From Psychroflexus torquis ATCC 700755 (lineage in GTDB: Bacteria > Bacteroidota > Bacteroidia > Flavobacteriales > Flavobacteriaceae): DNA of 64,000 nucleotides. The DNA lies in assembly GCF_000153485.2 (NCBI RefSeq), contig NC_018721.1:1922001-1986000 (forward strand). Reading direction: 5' to 3'. Positions 18,855-28,623 of this stretch are shown here, one piece after another. Both the position numbers and the translations under genes were made by a program. How positions within the stretch are numbered: the stretch's first letter is position 1; each line of letters starts with the position of its first letter. The notes beneath the pieces are model-generated. The model had not been told where the DNA came from. It saw only the letters and a program-made list of their open reading frames with translations, and did not search any database.

Positions 18855-21800
18855 TTATTTCAATTTCACTACCAAATCATCTGAATATACCATTATTCCT
18901 GAATTTAGTATAATGTCACTAACTTCTCCCTCAGCATTAGCGGTTACAGTAGTTTCCATTTTCATAGCTTCAATAATGAATAAAGGCTGGTTCTTTTTGA
19001 CCTTGTCTCCTTTCTTCACTAGAACTTCAGTCAACGAACCTTGTAGCGGAGCGCCTACATGTTTTTCGTCCGATTTATCGACTTTTTGATGAGCTACTTT
19101 TTCGACCTTAACATTGTTATCTCTAACAAGGATGTTTCGAGTTTGACCGTTAACCTTAAAGAATACAGTGACCATTCCATCTTCATCCGTTTCCCCTATT
19201 GAAACTAAAGTAATCAATAAGGTTTTTCCTCTATCCAACTCCACCACAATTTCTTCACCAGCTTCCATTCCGTAGAAGAAATTTTTCGTTGGAATATTGT
19301 GTACACTTCCGTACTTCGTATGATGGTTATAGGCGTCTGTGAAAACTTTAGGATAGAGTTTATAAGATATAAAATCTTCAAAATCTAAGATTCTGTCAAT
19401 TCCATCAGAGAACATGTCTTGGAAATCTTTAAATTCTTTTTTAAAATCTACAGGATCTAAATGGGCATTAGGTCTATCTGTATAGGGCTTTTCTCCTTTT
19501 AAAATTATTTTCTGAATTTTCTTTGGGAAACCACCAACGGGCTGTCCTAAGTCTCCTTTAAAAAAGCTAACGACCGATTGAGGGAAAGATAAGTTTTCAC
19601 CATTTTTCAGCACATCTTCAATAGTCAAATTATTGCTCACAAGGTATTGAGCCATATCGCCAACCACTTTTGAACTTGGGGTCACTTTAATTATGTCTCC
19701 AAAAAGCAGATTTACTTTGGCGTACATATCTGTAATTTCGTGGAAACGATCTGATAACCCTAAAGATTCTGCCTGTGGTTTAAGATTGGAATACTGTCCA
19801 CCTGGGATTTCGTGAGTATATACTTCGCCTGTTCCAGATTTTAAGCCAGACTCAAACGGATAATAATAAGTTCTCACTTGCTCCCAATAAATAGAATATT
19901 CATTCAACTTCTCATTATTCATTTTATTTTCTCTAGGATGGTATTTCATGATCTCAACCAGAGAGTTAAAATTAGGTTGGGACGTAAGCCCAGATAATCC
20001 CCCAAGCGCCACATCAACCACATCTACTCCTGCTTCTATAGCATTCATATAAGTGGCCCCTTGCATGGAAGAGGTATCGTGAGTATGTAAATGGATTGGG
20101 ATTTTAATTTCAGATTTTAAGGCCGAAATAAGCTCTGTTGCTGCCTTTGGTTTTAATAAACCAGCCATATCTTTAACGGCAAGAATATGAGCACCAGCAT
20201 TTTCAAGATCTTTGGCTAGTTGTATGTAATACTTAAGCGTATACTTCGTTCGGTTTGGATCCATGATATCTCCTGTATAACACATGGACGCTTCTGCCAG
20301 ACCACCCGTGTTTTTTCTTACATACTCGATACATGGGACAATAGATTTCATCCAGTTTTGAGAATCAAATATTCTAAAAATATCCACCCCATTATTCCAA
20401 GATTCGGTAACGAAACGTTCTATCAGATTGTCCGGATAGGCCGTATAACCAACCCCATTGGAACCTCTCAGCAGCATTTGTAATAAAATATTGGGTACAG
20501 CTTCTCTAAACATACGAAGCCTTTCCCAAGGATTTTCTTTTAAAAATCGCATGCAAACATCAAAGGTTGCTCCTCCCCAGACCTCCATACTAAAAACTTC
20601 GGGGTGATCTTTAGCAAAATTGGCCGCTACTTTTTGCATATCAAAGGTTCGCATTCTAGTGGCCAACAAGCTTTGATGCCCATCTCGCATGGTCGTATCT
20701 GTGTAGTGAATTTTCTTTTCGTTGGTTAACCATTTAGAAAATTCTTCAGGACCCAATTCGGTTAATAAATCTTTAGTCCCTTTTTGATAGGGTCCTTTTA
20801 GTATACTCTTAGGCACTTCTGGGATTAAAAACCTTGGGTTTTTAATCGTATTCTTGACATCTGCATTTCCATTCACGGTAATATCTCCTAGAAAATTCAC
20901 CGTTTTGGTCGCTCGGTTTCTTGGCTCTTTGATATCGAAGAGCTCTGGAGTATTTTTGATGTAGTTGACCGTGACTTTTCCTTCTCGGAAAGTGGCATCC
21001 TTTAGAATGTTATCTAAAAAGGCCATATTAGTTTTAACACCACGCACTCTAAACTCCGCTAGGGCACGACGCATTTTCTTACACGCATCGTCCAAAGTTC
21101 TGCTACTTGCCGAAACTTTTACCAGCATAGAATCGAAGAACGGAGAAATCTTAACCCCCTGGTAAACACTCCCTGCATCTAGTCGTATCCCGAAACCTGA
21201 AGCACTCCTATAGGTAGAAATAATTCCATAATCTGGTTTGAAATCATTTTTCGGATCCTCTGTAGTGATTCTACATTGTACAGCAAAACCAGTGATGGAT
21301 ACAGATTCTTGATTGGGAATATTAATTTCTTCATCCGATAGTTTATAGTTATCAGCTATGTATAATTGAGTTTTGATGAGGTCTATTCCTGTGACCACCT
21401 CTGTAACTGTGTGCTCCACTTGCACCCGAGGATTGACTTCTATAAAGTAAATGCTTCCATCATCATCTACAAGAAATTCTACCGTACCAATATTGTTATA
21501 ATTTACAGCTTTACAAATTTTTATAGCATAGCTGTAAAGTTTGTTCTTAACGGTTTCATCCAAGTCTTTAGATGGTGCAAATTCAATAACTTTTTGATAG
21601 CGCCTTTGCACAGAACAATCTCTTTCAAATAGATGTAGGGTATTTCCAAAATTATCTGCGACAATTTGGATTTCAATATGCTTTGGATTTTCGATAAATT
21701 TCTCCAGAAACACGGTTTCATCACCAAATGCATTTTTGGCCTCTCTCCTAGATTCACCATAAGCTTTTTCAAGCTCTCCCATGCTTCTCAACACTCTCAT

Positions 21801-22307
21801 ACCTCGTCCACCACCACCAGAAGCTGCCTTGAGCATTAAAGGAAAACCTATTCGCTCAGCTTCCTCGGTCGCAATCTCCAAGGTGTCTAAATCTTTTTTA
21901 TTGCTTTCTATAACAGGGACATCACTTTTAATCGCCACTTTTTTGGCGGTTATTTTGTCTCCTAAAGACTTCAGCACATCCACTTTAGGCCCTACAAATA
22001 TGATATCATTATCGGCACAGGCTTGAGCAAATTTTGAATTTTCAGAAAGAAAACCATAGCCAGGGTGGATAGCGTCTACGCCGTTCTCCTTAGCAACCCG
22101 AATAATCTCCTCTATATCTAAATAAGGTTTTAAAGGTTCCTTATCATCTCCAACTTGGTAAGATTCATCTGCTTTATATCTATGTAAAGAATACCTGTCT
22201 TCGTATGTATAAATTCCAACAGTTCTTATACCAATTTCTGTACAAGCGCGAAAAATTCTTATAGCGATTTCGCCTCTGTTAGCAACTAAAACTTTATTGA
22301 TGTTCAT
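18855..22307 (-). CDS. pyc: Pyruvate carboxylase
   Basis: A single-chain biotin enzyme (1150 residues) that makes oxaloacetate from pyruvate, bicarbonate and ATP, refilling the TCA cycle. Domains in order: biotin carboxylase, about 1-450 (KVLVANRGEIAIRIFRA, KAASGGGGRGMR, EVNPRVQVEHTVTE); carboxyltransferase, about 530-830 (DTTMRDGHQSLLATRMRT, HLHTHDTS); tetramerisation/linker region; and biotin carboxyl carrier at the C-terminus with the biotinylated Lys in EAMKMET. All parts of a full-length Pyc are present. Co-regulation with the glycerol operon, which produces triose, is plausible but not shown. Confidence 0.97.
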   Translation of the reverse strand: MNINKVLVANRGEIAIRIFRACTEIGIRTVGIYTYEDRYSLHRYKADESYQVGDDKEPLKPYLDIEEIIRVAKENGVDAIHPGYGFLSENSKFAQACADNDIIFVGPKVDVLKSLGDKITAKKVAIKSDVPVIESNKKDLDTLEIATEEAERIGFPLMLKAASGGGGRGMRVLRSMGELEKAYGESRREAKNAFGDETVFLEKFIENPKHIEIQIVADNFGNTLHLFERDCSVQRRYQKVIEFAPSKDLDETVKNKLYSYAIKICKAVNYNNIGTVEFLVDDDGSIYFIEVNPRVQVEHTVTEVVTGIDLIKTQLYIADNYKLSDEEINIPNQESVSITGFAVQCRITTEDPKNDFKPDYGIISTYRSASGFGIRLDAGSVYQGVKISPFFDSMLVKVSASSRTLDDACKKMRRALAEFRVRGVKTNMAFLDNILKDATFREGKVTVNYIKNTPELFDIKEPRNRATKTVNFLGDITVNGNADVKNTIKNPRFLIPEVPKSILKGPYQKGTKDLLTELGPEEFSKWLTNEKKIHYTDTTMRDGHQSLLATRMRTFDMQKVAANFAKDHPEVFSMEVWGGATFDVCMRFLKENPWERLRMFREAVPNILLQMLLRGSNGVGYTAYPDNLIERFVTESWNNGVDIFRIFDSQNWMKSIVPCIEYVRKNTGGLAEASMCYTGDIMDPNRTKYTLKYYIQLAKDLENAGAHILAVKDMAGLLKPKAATELISALKSEIKIPIHLHTHDTSSMQGATYMNAIEAGVDVVDVALGGLSGLTSQPNFNSLVEIMKYHPRENKMNNEKLNEYSIYWEQVRTYYYPFESGLKSGTGEVYTHEIPGGQYSNLKPQAESLGLSDRFHEITDMYAKVNLLFGDIIKVTPSSKVVGDMAQYLVSNNLTIEDVLKNGENLSFPQSVVSFFKGDLGQPVGGFPKKIQKIILKGEKPYTDRPNAHLDPVDFKKEFKDFQDMFSDGIDRILDFEDFISYKLYPKVFTDAYNHHTKYGSVHNIPTKNFFYGMEAGEEIVVELDRGKTLLITLVSIGETDEDGMVTVFFKVNGQTRNILVRDNNVKVEKVAHQKVDKSDEKHVGAPLQGSLTEVLVKKGDKVKKNQPLFIIEAMKMETTVTANAEGEVSDIILNSGIMVYSDDLVVKLK

Positions 22308-22808
22308 TCTATTTATCTTTAATTTGAAAATATTTCCGCTTGGCTTTAAAGTTATTAAATAAATTGGTGAGCCCTACTTTATTGCTAATTTTTAAGAAAA
22401 AAAAGATGAACTATTTCGTATATCCCTTATGAAAGACTCCTTATTTACCTTAATTAATAAAGAACTCACGCTTTCTCAACTCACCAAAAAAGAAAAGACC
22501 GATAATTTGTCTTATTCTACGAAACCTATCGCTTAGGTTGCACAGGAAGAACTATTCCATTTGCCTTCGAGCTTTTTCTTCAGTTTCCTAAACTGAATTT
22601 AATAGTTATACATACTCATTTTGGGAACCAATCGTTTTCCAAGGTCGAAATTTGAGACCTATTTACATCTAAGGCTTCCCCTTTTGAAGATGTTTGACAC
22701 TGTTTTTTATTTATAGAAACTTCCAAGGCTACAAAGTCTTTATGTAATTAAAAAAATGCCGCCGCACAATTAAGAACTCGAAAAAAACAAATGCTTTATT
22801 TCGGGGCT
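22308..22808. other. Gene-free stretch upstream of pyc
   Basis: About 500 bases with no convincing gene. A 35-codon frame starting at 22428 (MKDSLFTLINKEL) ends early and is followed by other short frames, so this may be a decayed gene. The pyc promoter should lie at the left edge. A MITE-like element (22811-22995) follows. Confidence 0.55.
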
Positions 22809-22810
22809 TA

Positions 22811-22995
22811 TACCAAATTAGACCTATAATGATGCAATAAATCGTTTCTTTTTAGCCTGCTTTTCATCAAAAATAATTACCGTAGCTAAGGCTATGCCAG
22901 TTATTTTTGATTTCAATCAATCAAAAAACCTGTGCTGAGCTACGCCGTAGTATAATTCAATTTATTCATACGGCATTATAAATATAATTTGGTAT
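22811..22995 (+). mobile_element. MITE-like element, family A (copy A1)
   Basis: A 185-bp element with imperfect terminal inverted repeats of about 21 bp (18 of 21 positions match): the left end opens TACCAAATTA and the right end closes TAATTTGGTA..T. It is flanked by TA on each side (22809-22810 and 22996-22997), as expected for a Tc1/IS630-type target. Internal landmarks are AATAAATCGTTT, CCGTAGCTAAGGCTATG and GAGCTACGCCGTAGTATAAT. It has no coding capacity. Further copies are at 31261, 44436, 48124 and 62369. Confidence 0.75.
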
Positions 22996-23104
22996 TAGAC
23001 AAAGTTCTGATATAATTATCATTGATTTTTAGAACTATTTACCTTAAATATGAATGGAAACAAACATGATTAAGGGCTTTATTTTGTGTTTAAGCATGAT
23101 AATT

Positions 23105-23120
23105 AGAGAGAGAGAGAGAG
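23105..23120 (+). repeat. (AG)8 microsatellite
   Basis: Eight uninterrupted AG dinucleotides lie 39 bases downstream of the DUF1080 gene's stop. This is outside any reading frame, so slippage would not switch a gene. Confidence 0.8.
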
Positions 23121-23158
23121 AATTGTTTTGCTTAACTTATAATAAGTTAGAATAAATA

Positions 23159-23962
23159 TTAAAGTTCACGTACCCAAATATTTTGAAAACTCACTCCACT
23201 CTTGTCTTGGTGATCTTGTAATTTGATTGGTGCTTTCCCGTGTGGTTTGTTTATTGGCAGACCAATGTATTCTGTAGTGCCTAATATCTCAAAATGATCC
23301 TGAATGAGCACTCCATTATGTAATGCCGTAATATAAGCTGACTTTATTTTATTACCAACGGAATCAAAAATGGGTTGGCGATAGATGATTTCATAAGTGT
23401 TCCACTTACCAGTTGGTGCAGAAACCCTTGCAAGAGGAATAGATTGTTTATAGACAGACCCGACTTGGCCATTTACATAAGTTTCGTTGTTATTATTATC
23501 AAGTATTTGTAACTCGTAACGATTTTGCAAAAACACACCACTATTACTTTTATTTTGACCAGTCACACTACTTTCTGGATTAGAACGCCACTCAATATGT
23601 AATTGAACATCTCCAAAATTTTGCTTGGTTTGGATATCGCCTGTTTTGTCTTTTACCGTCATACTCCCGTCATCATTCATTATCCATTTTACAGCTGTGG
23701 AATCTACAGATGATGTCCATCTGTCAAAGTTTGAGCCATCAAATAAAACGAGAGCATCTGAAGGAATTTTTGAAATAGGATCAACGTTTATTTGTTTGGG
23801 TTTGGGTTCCCACACTTCTGTTTCTTCAGGTTTTGTAAGTTCTTTTTTTTCTACAGCTGAAGTTTCTTTGCTTTGTTTGTCTTGGGTTTTGGTTTCTGAA
23901 TTTTTGTTTTGGCAACTTGTTAATCCAATACAAAACAGACCTATCCAAATGTATTTGTTCAT
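23159..23962 (-). CDS. DUF1080 / 3-keto-disaccharide hydrolase family lipoprotein
   Basis: A 267-residue lipoprotein (lipobox GLTSC, Cys 17, then a Lys/Glu/Thr-rich linker to about residue 60). The rest is one concanavalin-like DUF1080 domain: ALVLFDGSNFDRW, DVQLHIEWR, NSGVFLQNRYELQILD, GKWNTYEIIYRQP, HNGVLIQDH and PIKLQDH. Family members are described as hydrolases of 3-keto-glycosides. It is the last gene of a five-gene run (28409 to 23159) with two TIM-barrel isomerases and a Gfo/Idh/MocA oxidoreductase. That context supports cleavage of oxidised sugars in the periplasm. Confidence 0.9.
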   Translation of the reverse strand: MNKYIWIGLFCIGLTSCQNKNSETKTQDKQSKETSAVEKKELTKPEETEVWEPKPKQINVDPISKIPSDALVLFDGSNFDRWTSSVDSTAVKWIMNDDGSMTVKDKTGDIQTKQNFGDVQLHIEWRSNPESSVTGQNKSNSGVFLQNRYELQILDNNNNETYVNGQVGSVYKQSIPLARVSAPTGKWNTYEIIYRQPIFDSVGNKIKSAYITALHNGVLIQDHFEILGTTEYIGLPINKPHGKAPIKLQDHQDKSGVSFQNIWVREL

Positions 23963-23984
23963 AGTTTAATGGTTTAAAAAAATA

Positions 23985-25040
23985 TTAAATACCTAATATG
24001 CGTCTCAAATAAGCTTCATCAGTTTGGGAGCCTCCTGCAAAGTCATCAAAAGCTTTAGTGGTTGCCTCGATAATATGCTTATTGATAAAAGGAGCGCCTT
24101 CTCTGGCGCCTTGTTCAGAGCTTTTTATCACACATTCCCACTCCAAAACAGCCCAGACATCGCAACCATACTCCGTTAATTTAGAAAAAATGGTTTTAAA
24201 ATCAACTTGTCCGTCACCAGGTGAACGGTATCTACCAGCACGATCTTTCCAATCGTTATAACCACCAAAGGCACCCTTCTTACCTGTTGGATTGAACTCA
24301 GAATCTTTGACGTGAAAAGCCTTTATAAATTCATTATAGTGATCTATAAATGCTATATAATCTAACTGTTGAAGAACAAAGTGTGAAGGATCATATAAAA
24401 TATTTACTCTTTTATGGTTACCCGTGGCAGCTAAAAAACGTTCAAAGGTATCCCCGTCATGAATGTCCTCTACTGGGTGTACTTCATAACAAACATCAAC
24501 ACCTGCATTATCAAAAGCATTAAGAATAGGTTTCCAGCGTTCTGCAAGTTCTTTAAAACCTTCTTTTACTAAACCTTTAGGTTGTTGTGGCCATGGGTGC
24601 ATCATAGGCCATAAAAGTGAACCAGAAAAAGTGGCATGTACATTTATTTTTAAGCGTTGGCTAGCTTTAGCGGCATATTTAAGTTGTTGAACAGCCCAAG
24701 CGGTTCGCTCCTTTGGCTTACCTTTTAAGTAGTCTGGAGCAAAGACATCAAACATCAAATCGTGTGCAGGATGTACAGCAACTAATTGCCCTTGAATATG
24801 GGTTGATAGTTCTGTGATCTCTAAGCCATAACTATTTATTTTTCCTTTAATTTCATCAGCATACGTTTGGCTCTTGGCCGCTTTTTCTAAATCGATGAGG
24901 CGGGTATCTGTAGTTGGTATTTGTATGCCTTTATAGCCTAAATTACTAGCCCATTTACAAAGGTTGTCCAAAGTATCAAATGGTGGTTTATCGTCCATAA
25001 ATTGAGCTAAAAATATAGCTGGACCTTTAATAGTTTTCAT
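23985..25040 (-). CDS. Sugar phosphate isomerase/epimerase (xylose isomerase-like TIM barrel)
   Basis: A 351-residue cytoplasmic protein of the AP-endonuclease-2/xylose-isomerase-like family. Likely metal ligands are in order: Glu in CYEVHPVED, Asp/His in LYDPSHFVLQQ, His in AFHVKDSEF and Glu in VLEWE. Such enzymes isomerise or epimerise keto sugars and inositol derivatives. The stop of the oxidoreductase gene lies two bases upstream of its start, so they are translationally linked. The substrate may be a 3-keto-hexose or derivative produced by this locus (inferred). Confidence 0.88.
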   Translation of the reverse strand: MKTIKGPAIFLAQFMDDKPPFDTLDNLCKWASNLGYKGIQIPTTDTRLIDLEKAAKSQTYADEIKGKINSYGLEITELSTHIQGQLVAVHPAHDLMFDVFAPDYLKGKPKERTAWAVQQLKYAAKASQRLKINVHATFSGSLLWPMMHPWPQQPKGLVKEGFKELAERWKPILNAFDNAGVDVCYEVHPVEDIHDGDTFERFLAATGNHKRVNILYDPSHFVLQQLDYIAFIDHYNEFIKAFHVKDSEFNPTGKKGAFGGYNDWKDRAGRYRSPGDGQVDFKTIFSKLTEYGCDVWAVLEWECVIKSSEQGAREGAPFINKHIIEATTKAFDDFAGGSQTDEAYLRRILGI

Positions 25041-25042
25041 GA

Positions 25043-26185
25043 TTAAGTGTTTTCGATTTTAATCCATATGTTTCCTTTATGATGAGACTCTACAGCTTTT
25101 TCAATAAAATTCATACCTCGTGTGCCGTCTAAAATAGTTGGGAATTCTGCAGGATTGTAAGGTTCGTTGGAAACAGCTTTGGCTACGCCTTTGTAGATGT
25201 TACCCATCGCGTCAAAAATACCCTCTGGATGTCCTGGTGGAAGTTTGGTACCGTCTAAAGCCAATTCAGAATTATAAGTGTGTCCTGGTTTAAGAACTTG
25301 CAGAGCTTTTCCTTCTTCCATCAAAAATAGGTAATTAGGATTTTCTTGCTCCCATCTCAATCCAGCCTTATCTCCATAAATTTTCACTATAAAACTATTT
25401 TCTTCTCCTGTAGCTATCTGGCTTGTACAAATAACACCTTTGGCTTGCTTGTTTAAACGAAGAAGGACAGTGGCATCTACGTCCATTTTATTATCCTTGT
25501 ACACAAAATTTAAATCAGATAAGACAGATTCTATCTTAAGATCACTCACATATTCAATCATGTTAAAAGCATGCGTGCCAATATCTCCTAAACAACAACT
25601 TATACCAGATTTATCTGGGTCTAAGCGCCAAATGCTCGAACGCTGTTTTGCATCATGAATGATGGGATTTATCCAGCCTTGATAGTATTGAGCATCTACT
25701 TTTTGAATTTTTCCAATGGCACCGCTCAAAACCATTTCACGCATTTGTCTAACCATCGGGTAACCTGTATAGGTGTAGGTTACAGCAAAAACGCTCTTTG
25801 TATTTTGTAAGGTTTTTTGTAAGATTTTAGCTTCTTCAATAGTAGTTGTCATGGGTTTTTCGCAGATGACATTAAACCCATTTTCTAACAATTTTTTAGC
25901 CATGGGGAAATGCAAAAAATTGGGAGTGAGCACAGATACCACTTGCATCCGTTCAGACTGAGGAAGCTTTAGCTCTTTATCTACTAAAGTATCTAAGTCT
26001 TTGTAAACACGATGACTTGGCAAGTCTATTGATTTGGCAAAAGCGAGGCTATCAGCATGATTTACATTAAAAACTCCGCCTACAATTTGATATTTATCGT
26101 GCATAGCTGAAGCAATTCGGTGAAGGATACCTATAAGAGAATCGCTACCGCCACCCAAAATGCCTAGCCTTATTTTTTTTGACAT
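25043..26185 (-). CDS. Gfo/Idh/MocA family oxidoreductase
   Basis: A 380-residue NAD(P)-dependent sugar oxidoreductase. The Rossmann motif is at the N-terminus (LGILGGGSDSLIG) and the family signature EKPM is in NVICEKPMTTT. The C-terminal substrate domain has GDIGTHAFNMIEY, where the His is the usual catalytic candidate. It has no signal peptide and should act in the cytoplasm. Three bases separate it from the MFS gene. Likely job: reduce or oxidise the keto group at C3 of an imported sugar. Confidence 0.9.
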   Translation of the reverse strand: MSKKIRLGILGGGSDSLIGILHRIASAMHDKYQIVGGVFNVNHADSLAFAKSIDLPSHRVYKDLDTLVDKELKLPQSERMQVVSVLTPNFLHFPMAKKLLENGFNVICEKPMTTTIEEAKILQKTLQNTKSVFAVTYTYTGYPMVRQMREMVLSGAIGKIQKVDAQYYQGWINPIIHDAKQRSSIWRLDPDKSGISCCLGDIGTHAFNMIEYVSDLKIESVLSDLNFVYKDNKMDVDATVLLRLNKQAKGVICTSQIATGEENSFIVKIYGDKAGLRWEQENPNYLFLMEEGKALQVLKPGHTYNSELALDGTKLPPGHPEGIFDAMGNIYKGVAKAVSNEPYNPAEFPTILDGTRGMNFIEKAVESHHKGNIWIKIENT

Positions 26186-26188
26186 AAG

Positions 26189-27415
26189 TTATGCTTTATA
26201 TTTAATGGTTTCATTTTTAAAGAATATTCCAAATAATATGAGAACGCCAACAGCAAAAATGGCAGGAAATAACCAAACGTCTTGCCAAGTGTGTGTTCCA
26301 TCTGCTAAAGCGTTCTTATCTACAATTTGTCCAGCGACCCAAAATCCGATCAACATTCCAATGCCATAGGTGGCTAAAGTGATGAGGCCTTGCGCTGCAT
26401 TTTTGTACTTTTCTCCAGCTTTGGAGTCGGTATAAATTTGACCTGAAACAAAGAAAAAATCATAGCAAATTCCGTGTAGAGCAATACCTAATATCAGCAT
26501 GAAAAATAAATCACCTGAATTGCCAAAGGCAAAAAGGGCATAGCGAACACCCCAAGCTAACATTCCAAAAAGCAAAGTCTTTTTAAACCCATATTTTTTA
26601 AAGAAAAAGGGCAATAAAAGCATAAAAAACACCTCAGAAACTTGACCTAAGGAAGCCCAAGCTGTAGAATTTTCAACCTTTAATTCTGTCAGAAAAGGGC
26701 TGATGTTTTGGTAGTAAAATGCCAATGGAATACAAATAAGCACAGATGACATAAAGAATACTAAAAAGTTTCTATCTTTTAAAAGTTTGAGTGCATCTAA
26801 GCCTAAAATTTCAGATAAACTTAAAGCACCCCCTTTATTTTGGGGTGGAGTTTTGGGTAAGGAAAAACTATATAGCCCTAAAACTGCAGAAGCAATAGCT
26901 ACCATCATAAAGGTATTGGATAGCATACCATTTGCAATATTCTCTGCGGCATCCCATTTAAACACAAAGCTGATAATTAAGCCAGCAACAATCCAACCCA
27001 ATGTTCCAAAGACCCTAACATAAGGAAAGTATTTGGCAGGATCTTTCATTTGGTAAAATGAAATTGAATTGACTAGTGCTAAAGTAGGCATGTACACAAT
27101 CATATAGCCTAAGATATAGGGATAAAACTCTGAAAAACCACTGGCTTGAGACATTTGATACATCAAAACAGCACCCATGAGATGAAGTACCGCTAAAATA
27201 CGTTCAGCATTAAAAAACCTATCGGCAATAAGTCCTATGATAAATGGCGCAACTATGGCTCCCCATGATTGTGTAGAGAAGGCCATAGCTGTCTCGGCTC
27301 CAGAAGACTCTAAGTTATTTCCCATAAAAGAGCCTAAGGTTACGAACCATCCGCCCCAGATGAAAAACTCCAAAAACATCATTATAGACAATTGTATGAA
27401 CCTAGATACTTTCAT
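26189..27415 (-). CDS. MFS transporter, nucleoside:H+ symporter-like
   Basis: A 408-residue inner-membrane protein with twelve hydrophobic segments. The opening MMFLEFFIWGGWFVTLGSFM and the APFIIGLIADRFF loop match the Nuc_H_symport/NupG group of the major facilitator superfamily. In Bacteroidota, members often sit in sugar loci, so the true substrate may be a sugar or keto-sugar rather than a nucleoside. It lies between a TIM-barrel isomerase (16 bases upstream) and the Gfo/Idh/MocA gene. Confidence 0.87.
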   Translation of the reverse strand: MKVSRFIQLSIMMFLEFFIWGGWFVTLGSFMGNNLESSGAETAMAFSTQSWGAIVAPFIIGLIADRFFNAERILAVLHLMGAVLMYQMSQASGFSEFYPYILGYMIVYMPTLALVNSISFYQMKDPAKYFPYVRVFGTLGWIVAGLIISFVFKWDAAENIANGMLSNTFMMVAIASAVLGLYSFSLPKTPPQNKGGALSLSEILGLDALKLLKDRNFLVFFMSSVLICIPLAFYYQNISPFLTELKVENSTAWASLGQVSEVFFMLLLPFFFKKYGFKKTLLFGMLAWGVRYALFAFGNSGDLFFMLILGIALHGICYDFFFVSGQIYTDSKAGEKYKNAAQGLITLATYGIGMLIGFWVAGQIVDKNALADGTHTWQDVWLFPAIFAVGVLILFGIFFKNETIKYKA

Positions 27416-27431
27416 AGTGGTTTAAGTTAAG

Positions 27432-28409
27432 TTAGTTTATGGATTCAGATGATTTTAATAATAAATTTTTAATGGCCTCAACGCCATCTTTTTCACTTAG
27501 TCTATCCCCCTCATACTCAACGCCAATATAGCCAGTGTATCCAGAATCTTTAACCATTTTTAGGATACGCATAAAATCTAAAGTGGTTTCGTTTCCATTT
27601 TCATCAAAGTCATATGCCTTAGCACTTACTGCTTTTGCTTCTGCCAACATCAATTCAATACCTTGATATTTATCAGGAAATTCTTCAAGACACTCCCCCC
27701 AATTTTCTCCTGCTTTTCGTTTTGTGCACCAATTTCCGAAATCTGGTAAGGTTCCACAATTTTCCATATCTACCTGTTCGATAGCTTCCATCAACAAAGG
27801 AGCATCAGAAGAAAGCCAGCCATGATTTTCGCAAAGTATATTGATGTTTTTGGTCTCAGCATATTTTGATAGTTTTTGGAGACCATCAACCACAGAAGGT
27901 AACCATTCCTCTGGGTCATTTGTTCCGAAAGTATTAACTCGGATAGAATGACAGCCAAGTTTTTGAGCGGCATCTACCCATTTTTTGTGGTTTTCTACAG
28001 CTTGATTTCTAATGGCTGTAACTGGGCTTGCTAAATCACCTTCGCCATCAACCATAATAAGCACATTGTCCATACCCTGTTTTTCACTCAATATTTTAAG
28101 TGAATCAATCACAGCCATAAAACCCAAAGAATCGATTTGTTTGGCATAGATATGATTGACATATTCTAAACCTTCAAAGCCCATATTTTTTGCTATTTCA
28201 GCAAATTTAAAGGGATCTACTCCTTGTTCATTAAAAGAACGATGAAGAGACCATTGGGCTAACGAGAGCTTAAAAAAAGGTTTCGTCTCGGCCTTTACAA
28301 TCCTAGTTTCTGAATTTTCATCAGAATTATTTTTGGACTTATTGCAACTTGTCAATAAAGTAATAAACAGAAAACAAAAAACAGAATGGAGTAAAATAGA
28401 ACGTTTCAT
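27432..28409 (-). CDS. Exported sugar isomerase/epimerase-like TIM-barrel lipoprotein
   Basis: A 325-residue protein with a lipobox (LLTSC, Cys 22) followed by an Asn/Ser-rich linker and a xylose-isomerase-like TIM barrel: FKLSLAQWSLHRSF, ILCENHGWLSS (Glu ligand), LPDFGNWCT (Asp) and IGVEYEGDR (Glu). Because it is lipid-anchored, it should act outside the cytoplasm, next to the DUF1080 lipoprotein. It is the first gene of the leftward run and is divergent from the GMC oxidoreductase, with a 214-base shared promoter region. Confidence 0.88.
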   Translation of the reverse strand: MKRSILLHSVFCFLFITLLTSCNKSKNNSDENSETRIVKAETKPFFKLSLAQWSLHRSFNEQGVDPFKFAEIAKNMGFEGLEYVNHIYAKQIDSLGFMAVIDSLKILSEKQGMDNVLIMVDGEGDLASPVTAIRNQAVENHKKWVDAAQKLGCHSIRVNTFGTNDPEEWLPSVVDGLQKLSKYAETKNINILCENHGWLSSDAPLLMEAIEQVDMENCGTLPDFGNWCTKRKAGENWGECLEEFPDKYQGIELMLAEAKAVSAKAYDFDENGNETTLDFMRILKMVKDSGYTGYIGVEYEGDRLSEKDGVEAIKNLLLKSSESIN

Positions 28410-28623
28410 TAAAATTAAATTATTTGGTTTTTAATATCAAAAGATCATATTTAAAATTGTGTTGAAGTTTATCCAATCCAAAAAATTAGGTAAATTTCAA
28501 TTAATCTATTTAATTCATTTTAAATTAATCTAAAAAATACAACCGCAAAATAGTAAAATAAGCTAAAAAGTGTATTTTTATTCCCAAGTAATTAAAGAAT
28601 GATTATTTATTCAAAAAAAATCT

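Noticed and set aside
22428..22535. Short frame MKDSLFTLINKEL as a gene
   Set aside because: Only about 35 codons, no recognisable domain, and followed by stops in all frames; treated as decayed sequence.
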